Shown piece by piece: positions 24,471 through 31,240 of a DNA stretch of 40,829 bases. Within the stretch, counting starts at the first letter, position 1. Each line of letters begins with the position of its first letter. Under the pieces are notes generated by a model. It was not told the origin of the DNA. It did no database searches and saw only the letters and a list, made by a program, of their open reading frames with translations. Origin of the DNA: Oxalobacteraceae bacterium (GTDB taxonomy: Bacteria > Pseudomonadota > Gammaproteobacteria > Burkholderiales > Burkholderiaceae_D); contig DPRS01000025.1 of assembly GCA_003537575.1 (NCBI GenBank), forward strand, positions 129,760 through 170,588. Reading direction: 5' to 3'. The position numbers were made by a program, and so were the translations under genes.

Positions 24471-25808
24471 TTACGCGTCGTCCGGGATCTTGGGGACCTT
24501 GTAGCCGGGGCGCATGCCGTTGGCCGTGTCCTTGAAGCGCATGCTGGTGTTCTTCAGCGCGCCAGCCACGCCGCGTCCGGGCTTGGCGATGCCGCGATTC
24601 CAGCGCGAGGCCAGCTTGCGCCAGGTGATCGGCGATACGTCGGTCGCCACCAGTTGCTCGTCGTCCCAGCCGGTGCCGTCGGCATAGAAGTTCTGCATGG
24701 CTTCACGGGCATACAGGTCGCAGTCGTTGAAGCCGTGCAGCGCCAGCGGCTTGTAGACGCGGTCAAAACGATACTGGAACTTCTCGCGATCAGCCTGGGT
24801 CGGACAGACCCGCACCAGCACTTCCCAATATTCGTGCGTGTCGTCGGTGATCGGCACGTACCATTCGTACTGCACCACGTGCTCTTCCGGCCAGTTCTCG
24901 ACCATCAACACGCCTGGCAGCACGACCGAGGTGCGATAGAAACGCCCCTTGGTATTTTCGATTTTCAGGCCCAATAACTTGTTTTCCAGCACCGGCGCCC
25001 ACTTGTCGGTGAACAGCCACTGCATCAGGCCCTTGGGCCCCTTGTCGTCTTCGACGGTGGCGATGCAATCGTCGGCGGCAGGCAAGATGCCCAGCGGCAG
25101 CACCCAGTCCATCGCATGAACAATGGTGTTGTCCTTGTGGACCAGAATGTGCGCATTGTCGAAGCCGTTCTCGCAAGCGATGCGCCAGTTGCCGAAGCCG
25201 GTGCGGTGCATGCCCAGCGCCACGGCGTTATCGTCCAGCACGCTCGGTGAAGTCGGCCACAGCGGGTGCGGGAAACGTTCGCTGTTTTCCGGGAAGCGGA
25301 ACGGCAGGTCGTCGGCCAGCGGCGGGACATCGGCATCGGGAAAATCATCTTCGCGCACGAACACGAAAATCATGCCGGCCGCTTCCCGTACCGGATAGGT
25401 CGTGATGCCGGTCGTGCCGACCAGCTTGTCGTCCGGGTTGGCCACGATCGTGTCCAGCCGACCCGATTCAAGATTGAAGGTGAAACCGTGGTACCAGCAG
25501 GAGATCGTTTCCTTGTTGAAGCACATCGGCTTTTCCGACAGGCGAACGCCGCGGTGCAGACATTGATCCTTCAGCGCATGGATCTTGCCGTCGACACGGC
25601 GCAGCACGATGGGAATGCCGCAGATCTGGATGCCCTCGACATGGTCTTCCGGCAGCTCATTACTGAACAAGGCTGGATACCAGTGATTGATGAAGCCCCA
25701 TGCCGCATCCTTGTACGGCTGATACTGGCTCTGGACTTTGCTGTTGTTGGTGCGCTCTTCGCTGATGCCGTTCTTGGCGACGCGGCGGCGGACTACGGGT
25801 TGATCCAT
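24471..25808 (-). CDS. oxoO: 2-oxo-1,2-dihydroquinoline 8-monooxygenase, Rieske oxygenase component
   Basis: It hydroxylates 2-oxo-1,2-dihydroquinoline at C8 with O2 and electrons from OxoR. The 445-residue product has the Rieske cluster ligands C83-x-H85 and C104-x2-H107 (CLHRG, CWYHG), then mononuclear iron ligands H220 and H224 in ENGFDNAHILVH and an Asp near 362-364 (GFNDCD). I recognise the whole sequence as very close to OxoO of Pseudomonas putida 86 (446 residues, structure known), beyond the general CarAa resemblance. The start at 25808 has AAAGGAG upstream and gives the family N-terminus MDQPVVRRR. It heads the unit, 106 bp behind an exact XylS-type operator half-site. Confidence 0.9.
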   Translation of the reverse strand: MDQPVVRRRVAKNGISEERTNNSKVQSQYQPYKDAAWGFINHWYPALFSNELPEDHVEGIQICGIPIVLRRVDGKIHALKDQCLHRGVRLSEKPMCFNKETISCWYHGFTFNLESGRLDTIVANPDDKLVGTTGITTYPVREAAGMIFVFVREDDFPDADVPPLADDLPFRFPENSERFPHPLWPTSPSVLDDNAVALGMHRTGFGNWRIACENGFDNAHILVHKDNTIVHAMDWVLPLGILPAADDCIATVEDDKGPKGLMQWLFTDKWAPVLENKLLGLKIENTKGRFYRTSVVLPGVLMVENWPEEHVVQYEWYVPITDDTHEYWEVLVRVCPTQADREKFQYRFDRVYKPLALHGFNDCDLYAREAMQNFYADGTGWDDEQLVATDVSPITWRKLASRWNRGIAKPGRGVAGALKNTSMRFKDTANGMRPGYKVPKIPDDA

Positions 25809-25890
25809 GAAAGTCTCCTTTTTGTATGAGGAAAAACGCTTCGCGCTATGCGAAGCAGTTAAGTCCATGGTACGTAGCGGCATCCCGGCT

Positions 25891-25932
25891 GGCGCTCCCG
25901 TAGGTGAATTCACTATCCCGCCAATGCAGAAA
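25891..25932 (-). repeat. Promoter repeat, copy A (oxoO promoter)
   Basis: This segment recurs at 29371-29412 at the same internal spacing: GGCGCTCCCG, then 23 bp from its first base the operator, then TGCAGAAAA. Copies A and B differ at several positions between the conserved blocks, so the duplication is not recent. Homology continues to higher coordinates into a relic of the araC 3' end. The rest of the 25809-26205 gap holds the relic at 25987 and the hairpin at 26066. Confidence 0.75.
25914..25928 (-). promoter_or_regulatory. XylS/OxoS-type operator half-site of the oxoO promoter
   Basis: The minus strand reads TGCATTGGCGGGATA, an exact fit to TGCA-N6-GGNTA, the half-site bound by XylS, BenR and related AraC-family activators. 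It is 106 bp upstream of the oxoO ATG. A second, poor half-site (TGCA kept, GGNTA lost) starts 23 bp further upstream. The island encodes a matching regulator at 29657-30655. Confidence 0.72.
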
Positions 25933-25986
25933 AACACAGAGGCCGCTTGCATTCATTGGCACAGCAATGACCGGACGATAGCGTTC

Positions 25987-26036
25987 AAAAACGCATCAAT
26001 ATTCCGGCCGGGATTTTGGACTGTCTCGGTAAAGCC
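25987..26036 (-). pseudogene. Relic of the araC regulator 3' end (copy 2)
   Basis: About 50 bp align with the last codons of the regulator gene at 29657. The plus strand has ACGCATCAAT, then a diverged TTCCGG and CGGG block in the same order as at the araC stop. In frame it reads ...PAGILMRF-stop against PSETLMRS-stop. It lies directly upstream of the copy A promoter. Confidence 0.6.
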
Positions 26037-26065
26037 GGACGGTTAAATCAGATCAGGAAATGACT

Positions 26066-26102
26066 AAGGGCCGGGTTCTGCATTGCACAGAACTCAGCCC
26101 TT
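26066..26102 (-). terminator. Long hairpin between the SDR gene and the oxoO promoter
   Basis: A 15-bp stem (26066-26080 with 26088-26102, one mismatch and one G-T wobble) has the loop CATTGCA. An outer AAATCA/TGATTT pair flanks it. It lies about 100 bp past the SDR stop. No T run follows on the minus strand, so it is a terminator-like or transcript-stabilising hairpin rather than a classic terminator. Confidence 0.5.
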
Positions 26103-26205
26103 CTGATTTGAGTTTGATGCGTTCGTGACTGTAGTAGCGGAGGCACTTATCATTCCGCACTGTGCACGGCCATGCGGGCAGCCCCCCCGCCCGCGGCTGT
26201 TTGTC

Positions 26206-26949
26206 TCAGGCTGTCATGCCGCCATCGACCGACAGCGTCGTACCGGTCACGTAGGCCGACTTGCTCGACAACAGGTACAGCACCGCCTCAGCCACTTCCT
26301 GCGACTGGCCGATGCGGCGCATGGGAATCATGTCGTCGAGCAGATGGACGTCGCCGCCCGTTGAACGCATGTAATTCGGCGTCTCGGTCGCACCCGGGCA
26401 AACCGCATTGATACGGATGTTCTGGCCCGCGTACTCTTTCGCGACCGCCTTCGTGAGGCCGACCACCGCATGCTTGGCCGCCACATAGTGGGCAATGCCA
26501 TTCATGCCGCGCAGACCGAAGATCGACGCATTGTTCACGATCGCACCGCTACCCGCGCGCAACATTGCCCCGACCTGGTACTTCACACCGTAATAGACGC
26601 CCTTGAAGTTGAGGTCGATGACCCATTCCGATTCCTCGACCGGAGTCTGGTCGATCGGTTTGAAGTCGGCATGGCCGCCCGCATTGTTGAATGCGAAATC
26701 GAGACGACCGAAACGCGACTCGATGAACTGGACGAGCGCTTCATTGTCTTCGCGGCGCGAGGCGTCCATCACCTTGATCTCGGCCTTGCCGCCCGACTTG
26801 ATGATTTCGTCGCGCACAATGGCAAGCTTGTCTTCGGTGCGGCCGGCAAGCACCACCGTCGCTCCTTCAGCCGCGAGGACCAGCGCAGCCGCACGCCCCA
26901 TGCCTGAGCCACCACCCGTCACCAGGCCCACCTTATCTTTCATCGACAT
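26206..26949 (-). CDS. Short-chain dehydrogenase/reductase (classical SDR)
   Basis: This is an NAD(P)-dependent oxidoreductase of 247 residues. The cofactor motif TGGGSGMG lies at 11-18, NNAGG at 88-92, and the catalytic S142, Y155 and K159 (YVAAK) are all present. CPGATETPNY and the C-terminal VDGGMTA are typical. ATG 26949 was chosen because AAGGAGAG lies just upstream. It is last in the unit with the MDR, cupin and hemerythrin genes. It could oxidise a dihydrodiol or reduce a carbonyl of the pathway. The substrate is unknown. Confidence 0.9.
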   Translation of the reverse strand: MSMKDKVGLVTGGGSGMGRAAALVLAAEGATVVLAGRTEDKLAIVRDEIIKSGGKAEIKVMDASRREDNEALVQFIESRFGRLDFAFNNAGGHADFKPIDQTPVEESEWVIDLNFKGVYYGVKYQVGAMLRAGSGAIVNNASIFGLRGMNGIAHYVAAKHAVVGLTKAVAKEYAGQNIRINAVCPGATETPNYMRSTGGDVHLLDDMIPMRRIGQSQEVAEAVLYLLSSKSAYVTGTTLSVDGGMTA

Positions 26950-27010
26950 ACAGCTCTCCTTTAGAACAGTGCTTTTCAAGCATTTCGTTGATCATACGAA
27001 CCGCCGCGGT

Positions 27011-27523
27011 TCAGGCCAAGGTCGATTTTTGCTGCACACCTTCACCGAGGGCGCGCCGCAGAATCACCGGCGCGCCACCATGCCGGCGTTTGCTGATCCA
27101 TGCGGACAAAGCGGAATCCAGGTAAGTTGCATGCTTCGGAAACCAGTCCGCGAGCGCGGCGGCAAGGCGTCGCACGTCGCGCAGGCCGACCTGCCCGGCC
27201 TGCGCCAGCCGGTTCACCTGCTGCACCGTGTCGAGCACCTTCTGATGCTCGTCGAGATGGCAATCCATCGCTGGATACTCCGTCCGTTCCATCCACTCTC
27301 GCTCGGTCCCGAAATGCGCAAGCAGATGATCCTCGACCGCCTGAAGACAACCGAGGGCCGTTGCCGCATCACATGCAGCAAGCGCCTTGACGACATGCAC
27401 AAATTCTTCATGTGCATCGTCCATCTGGCCATGGCCGAGCAACATCGCGTCGCTCCACTCGAACTGCTCGGCGGCGTTCTCATCGAATTCACCCTGATGC
27501 GCGCGTGCGTGGTGATGGGACAT
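27011..27523 (-). CDS. Bacteriohemerythrin-like O2-binding protein
   Basis: The 170-residue product has one hemerythrin domain with the di-iron ligand pattern complete: a His in GHGQMDDAHEEF (with H38-type follow-up), HLLAHFGTEREW (His and Glu), HLDEHQ (two His), and HATYLD (His and Asp). It has no membrane segment. It reversibly binds O2 or senses it. In an operon feeding oxygen-dependent ring hydroxylation and cleavage it could buffer or deliver O2, or protect iron enzymes, but this is inference. The start at 27523 has AGGAG upstream. The C-terminal 30 residues are basic and extend past the domain. Confidence 0.88.
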   Translation of the reverse strand: MSHHHARAHQGEFDENAAEQFEWSDAMLLGHGQMDDAHEEFVHVVKALAACDAATALGCLQAVEDHLLAHFGTEREWMERTEYPAMDCHLDEHQKVLDTVQQVNRLAQAGQVGLRDVRRLAAALADWFPKHATYLDSALSAWISKRRHGGAPVILRRALGEGVQQKSTLA

Positions 27524-27557
27524 GTGGTGACTCCTGTGTCGAACTGTCAGAATGGCG

Positions 27558-28088
27558 CTATCGGGCGCCGATGAGCACGGACAGCATCACTGCCGGCGTT
27601 TCGGTCCGGTTGCGCCATGCATGGCGCGTGCCGTTCTGGATCACGACATCACCGGTCTTCAGATGACGGAGCTCGCCATCATCGAGCTCGAGCCAGAGTT
27701 CGCCGGACAGGATCACGTCGTAGTCGACCGTCGGACTACGATGAAACCCGGAACCGTCGGTATCGAAGGTCTCGGCCAGACCCGGCAGGTACTTTGCGTA
27801 TTCCGCACCGGCCGCAGCCCCGTCGAAACCCGGCGCGGTCATCACGCTATCGGGAGGAAACTGCACGACAATCACGCGCGTGCCATGCGGCGCCGGCAGC
27901 ATGGATTCGATACCCGCCACCGGGTCGGGTCCATCGAAGGGCAGCGTGGGCTCGGCCTCGGTAGTGGCCCATGCCAACGTGGTGCGGAAACCAGGAACCG
28001 ACGCATAGTCGTGCGTATTTTCGACTGGACCATCGGATACCACCACCGACTTTCCATTCCGCTCACCAGTTACGATACGTCTCACCAT
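27558..28088 (-). CDS. Cupin domain protein
   Basis: The 176-residue product has a C-terminal cupin barrel (about 110-170): FHRSPTVDYDVILSGELWLEL as cupin box 1, with His and Asp kept and the usual Glu not obvious, and GDVVIQNGTRHAWRN as box 2 with its His. The N-terminal 100 residues (RRIVTGERNGKSVV, GFRTTLAWAT) are seen in small cupins of aromatic and steroid operons. Metal binding is likely. The activity is unknown, and a dioxygenase, isomerase or lactone/ester-handling role are all possible. AAGGAG precedes the start at 28088. Confidence 0.85.
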   Translation of the reverse strand: MVRRIVTGERNGKSVVVSDGPVENTHDYASVPGFRTTLAWATTEAEPTLPFDGPDPVAGIESMLPAPHGTRVIVVQFPPDSVMTAPGFDGAAAGAEYAKYLPGLAETFDTDGSGFHRSPTVDYDVILSGELWLELDDGELRHLKTGDVVIQNGTRHAWRNRTETPAVMLSVLIGAR

Positions 28089-28126
28089 TTCAAACTCCTT
28101 GTCCTTGTTGTATGTATACCGTGCGC

Positions 28127-29242
28127 TTACTGCACAATCACCACGTTGACGAATCCGCCCTTGCGCTGCTCCGCGTCAGCGAGCGCCTCGTTGGCCTGCT
28201 CCAGCGAATACCGATGATGCTGGAACACGCTCAAGTCCAGCGTGCCTGCTGCGGCCATATAGGCAAGGTCTTGACCTTCGGCGACCGAGAACCACAGTGA
28301 ACCGAGCACGCTGATCTGCGAGCACATCAGTTCGTGCAGGTTCAGCGGCAACGGATCGGACATCGCGCCCACTTCGACCAGGCGGCCACCTCGGCGAAGT
28401 GCTTTGATGCAATCGAGCGTGACCTGGTGTGACGCGCCCGGACCGATCGCGTCGAGCACTGCGTCTACGCCCAAGCCCTCTGTCTCGCTCCTTACCCATT
28501 CACCAAGATCGCCTGAACCATGCGAGAACGTGCGAATTCGCTCTGGATCAAGTGCGCGCACACGTTCGAGCAAGTCGGCATTGCGCGCGACGCAGAAAAT
28601 CCTGACCGCACCCATCGCGCGCGCAATCTGCACCGCGCCAAGGCCCAGGGTGCCGCTAGCACCGCTGATCAGGACAGTCTTGCCCGCCCCGACACCAGCC
28701 TTGCGCAAGCCCGAATAGGCCGTGCCCAAATAGCCGAAACGGGCAGCCTGCTCGAAGCTTACTGACGGCGGCAACTTGACGAGGCCGTCGGCCGGCGCAG
28801 TCGCATACTGGCTGAAGCCCCCGTACGGGTACTGCTGGTAAATCTGCCTGGAACGCGGTCCGAAGCCGAAATAGCCCTGAAAGGTGTACGCGACACAGTT
28901 TGTCGGCTCGCCGATCCGGCAGGCATGGCACGATCCGCACGAGCGGCCAGGATTGATGTACACACGGTCTCCCGGCGCGATGCCTGTGACAGCCGCACCA
29001 ACTTCAGCGACCACACCTGCGGTATCGAGACCATAAATCGCAGGTAAGTCCGGCACCGTCAGGTATGAACGCTCGCCATAGTGGCTCATCACGTTGCGCA
29101 GGTTTGGCACGACACCGGACGCCTTGACTTCGACGAGCACATCGGTCGGGCGCAACAGTATCGGGCGCGAGAGCTTATCTAGCTGGAAACGGCCGCCGGG
29201 TTCATGTAAGCGCATCGCCTTCATTGAGTTCAAAGCATTCAT
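28127..29242 (-). CDS. MDR-superfamily reductase with structural zinc lobe but no catalytic zinc ligands
   Basis: The 371-residue product is a medium-chain dehydrogenase/reductase. The structural zinc cysteines are complete (C102, C105, C108, C116). By eye, the catalytic zinc positions are lost: V45 replaces the Cys of GVC, and G71-L72-D73 replaces GHE. The cofactor motif is SGASGTLGLGAVQIA. Such zinc-free MDRs usually reduce activated C=C bonds rather than oxidise alcohols. It is the first gene after the operator at 29394, so it is predicted to be induced with the pathway. Reduction of 8-hydroxycoumarin or an enoate is a plausible role (inference). CAAGGAG precedes the start. Confidence 0.85.
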   Translation of the reverse strand: MNALNSMKAMRLHEPGGRFQLDKLSRPILLRPTDVLVEVKASGVVPNLRNVMSHYGERSYLTVPDLPAIYGLDTAGVVAEVGAAVTGIAPGDRVYINPGRSCGSCHACRIGEPTNCVAYTFQGYFGFGPRSRQIYQQYPYGGFSQYATAPADGLVKLPPSVSFEQAARFGYLGTAYSGLRKAGVGAGKTVLISGASGTLGLGAVQIARAMGAVRIFCVARNADLLERVRALDPERIRTFSHGSGDLGEWVRSETEGLGVDAVLDAIGPGASHQVTLDCIKALRRGGRLVEVGAMSDPLPLNLHELMCSQISVLGSLWFSVAEGQDLAYMAAAGTLDLSVFQHHRYSLEQANEALADAEQRKGGFVNVVIVQ

Positions 29243-29370
29243 TTCGGTCTCCTTGATCTGGTAATAAGTTTGAGTCCTGTCCGTACAACAGCAGGATGCC
29301 GGGTGCGCCGCTCAGGCGCGACCGACAGCGCCCGCGTCGGAGTTGATCCTATGGCACACAGAACCATGTT

Positions 29371-29412
29371 GGCGCTCCCGCCGGCGAAACCACTATCCTG
29401 TAAATGCAGAAA
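29371..29412 (-). repeat. Promoter repeat, copy B (MDR-cupin-hemerythrin-SDR promoter)
   Basis: This is the counterpart of 25891-25932, with the operator at the identical offset from the shared GGCGCTCCCG. Upstream on the minus strand it runs into a truncated araC 3' end (29471-29652), just as copy A does. The 29243-29370 leader shows nothing else recognisable. Confidence 0.75.
29394..29408 (-). promoter_or_regulatory. XylS/OxoS-type operator half-site of the MDR operon
   Basis: The minus strand reads TGCATTTACAGGATA, an exact TGCA-N6-GGNTA match, 152 bp upstream of the MDR start codon. The N6 differs from that at the oxoO promoter (TTTACA against TTGGCG), while the recognition bases are the same. 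This pattern suggests selection on binding. Confidence 0.72.
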
Positions 29413-29470
29413 AGCAGGCGCTTTTGGCGCTCATCGGCATGACGATGAGCGACGGCAACAATCAGGAACA

Positions 29471-29652
29471 CATCAATGTTTCGAAGGTATTTCGCCGAAG
29501 CGGCGCTTGTAGCCGGTCGTGAAGTGACCAGGAAGGCTAAGGCTCCAGCGGAATGCGATAACGGTTACCGCCCCCGCTGGAAGGGGGACCTGTAAGAGTT
29601 CGCGTCGCACAACGCAAGCAAACTTCTACAGGCAATACATTGGCAGGAAATT
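29471..29652 (-). pseudogene. Truncated, decayed tandem copy of the araC regulator 3' end (copy 1)
   Basis: About 180 bp align with 29667-29850 inside the intact regulator gene. Shared plus-strand blocks include CATCAATGTTTCG, GAAGCGGCGCTTGTAG, CGGTCGTGAAGTG, CCAGCGGAATGCGATA/ATGCGATG and CCGCTGGAAGG. Indels and stops break the frame. It covers the last about 60 codons (second helix-turn-helix). It begins directly behind the intact gene, so it arose by tandem duplication. Confidence 0.8.
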
Positions 29653-29656
29653 GCGC

Positions 29657-30655
29657 CTAAGAACGCATCAATGTTTCGGACGGGGTTTCACCGAAGCGGC
29701 GCTTGTAGTCGGTCGTGAAGTGGCCCAGATGACTGAAGCCCCAGCGGAATGCGATGGTGGTCACCGCCCCGCTGGAAGGTTGAGTCGACAGGAGTTCATC
29801 ATGCACACGGCGCAAGCGAACTTCCTTGAGATAATGCATCGGCGAGATATTGCGGAAGCGGCGGAAACCGGAGAAAAGCGAGCGCGTGCTGACGCCGGCA
29901 TATTCCGCCAGATCGCCCACCGAGATCGGCTCGTGGGCATGTTCTTCGATGTAATGCTCGATTCGCTTGACGAAAGACGGTGCAATCGATTGTCCTTTGT
30001 CCTCGCTCAGCTCCATACTGTAATTGTTAGTATGGCAACTCAACAACATGCCCACGAAGGTGCTTTCGAACTGTGTGCTCAACAGCGGCGACAGCTTATC
30101 CGTATTCGACAGGACATCGCACATCCACGCCACCATCTGGTTCAGGCTGCGACCGTCGGACGTATCCAGCGGTATTTCCATCTTGAACTCGACATCCTTT
30201 TGCAAAGTGCGCCCGAGATGTTGCTGGCACTGACGCTTGACCACATCGTTATCGATGCGGATGATGATTTTCTCGGTGCCGCCCATGTGATGGATGCGTG
30301 TGCGGGCGTGCGCATTCAGCACCACGCCCTGGTCGGACTCGAACAAGGCTCGCTTGCCGTCGGACTCGATAAATTCACGCCCCTTGATCGGAATCTGAAT
30401 CAGCGAAAACGATTCCATCACGTCCGGATCGATGATGGTCTCGCCGCCATAGGTCATGCGCCCCACGCCTAAGCTGCTGACACGCCGATAGTTGACGCGT
30501 GTATTGAACTGTGGATCATTCGAATAGATTGTGTTTTTGCAAAAAATGCGTTCACCAACCGAGCGCGCCACATCAATATCGGATGTCTGGCACAGGCCGT
30601 AGTTTGACAGGACTGAGTCGGCTGGAGTCAGCGAAGGAAAGATGTTGTTTGCCAT
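29657..30655 (-). CDS. AraC/XylS-family transcriptional activator (OxoS-like)
   Basis: This is the predicted activator of the island. The 332-residue product has an N-terminal ligand-sensing domain of the AraC-binding-like type (VGRMTYGGETIIDPDVMESF, HMGGTEKIIIRID). The C-terminal AraC DNA-binding domain runs from about 225 (VKRIEHYIEEHAHEPISV, VSTRSLFSGFRRF, AIAFRWGFSHLGHF-like TIAFRWGF). This is the XylS, AntR and CbdS branch, whose members bind TGCA-N6-GGNTA sites, and such sites occur at both operon promoters. Start ATG 30655 was chosen (AAGAGAC upstream, family-like MANNIFPS). OxoS of P. putida 86 controls quinoline operons in the same way. Orthology is likely but not proven here. Confidence 0.9.
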   Translation of the reverse strand: MANNIFPSLTPADSVLSNYGLCQTSDIDVARSVGERIFCKNTIYSNDPQFNTRVNYRRVSSLGVGRMTYGGETIIDPDVMESFSLIQIPIKGREFIESDGKRALFESDQGVVLNAHARTRIHHMGGTEKIIIRIDNDVVKRQCQQHLGRTLQKDVEFKMEIPLDTSDGRSLNQMVAWMCDVLSNTDKLSPLLSTQFESTFVGMLLSCHTNNYSMELSEDKGQSIAPSFVKRIEHYIEEHAHEPISVGDLAEYAGVSTRSLFSGFRRFRNISPMHYLKEVRLRRVHDELLSTQPSSGAVTTIAFRWGFSHLGHFTTDYKRRFGETPSETLMRS

Positions 30656-30989
30656 ATCTGTCTCTTGGATAATGGACGAAATAACGAGATATGGGATACA
30701 GTTTTCCGAGCGCGCTGAAATATTACCCTGACCGCTCGGCACATTAAAGCAAACAATGTGCTGGCGAATCAGTGGCTCGTTCTGTCTCCCCGCTACACGG
30801 CGCGCATAATGTGAGCAGTGACTTTGCCTGCTTCTTTGTAAGAATGATCCGCGCCAGCGTGTAAGAAATAGTATGCCATATGCGATAGGACTTCCATATT
30901 TTTTTGCTGCCACTAAATTTGCGCTCCGTCAATAATTGGGCACCGCCGGTAGAACATGGAAGCGCCACCACCAGCAGCAAGATCATGAA

Positions 30990-31045
30990 GCGACTCGTGT
31001 GCGGAAACCGCTTTGTCGTATCTGGCGGCAAAAAAGCGCAATAGG
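30990..31045 (+). mobile_element. Possible IS5-family transposase tail relic
   Basis: In one plus frame the translation reads ETALSYLAAKKR, resembling the YDKTALSYLAA end of some IS5-family transposases. It is very short and degenerate. The remainder of 30656-30989 has no recognisable gene. A minus-strand open frame across it lacks family features. Confidence 0.25.
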
Positions 31046-31109
31046 GGCGAAGCCTCGCCTCCTGATCGCTCCAGCTAGGGGGCAAGGTGTTTTCACTGTG
31101 ACGCAAGGA

Positions 31110-31231
31110 GTAGGCCAAGCACTGCTCGCCGATGTCTTCGATTACATTGAAAGGCTTTACGATCCCAACGCAGACATTTGACCATCGGCTATCTCGGCCC
31201 GGTACGATTTGAAAATCAACAGTGTGCTTAA
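31110..31231 (+). mobile_element. IS3-family transposase (orfB) C-terminal relic
   Basis: The plus strand reads ADVFDYIERLYDPN. After a small deletion and frame change it reads TIGYLGPVRFENQ-CA-stop. This reproduces the IS3-family orfB ending, where VFDYIERFYN..RRHSTIGYLSPxxFE is typical. Only the last about 40 codons survive. It lies at the right end of the accessory region. No intact IS or terminal repeats are seen. Confidence 0.65.
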
Positions 31232-31240
31232 CAAATGTGT

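Noticed and set aside
24471..25808. Reading the Rieske protein as carbazole 1,9a-dioxygenase (CarAa)
   Set aside because: It shares the CarAa-like layout, but the N-terminus, length and long internal segments fit OxoO much better. The neighbours (no CarB pair, mhpB present) also point to the quinoline route.
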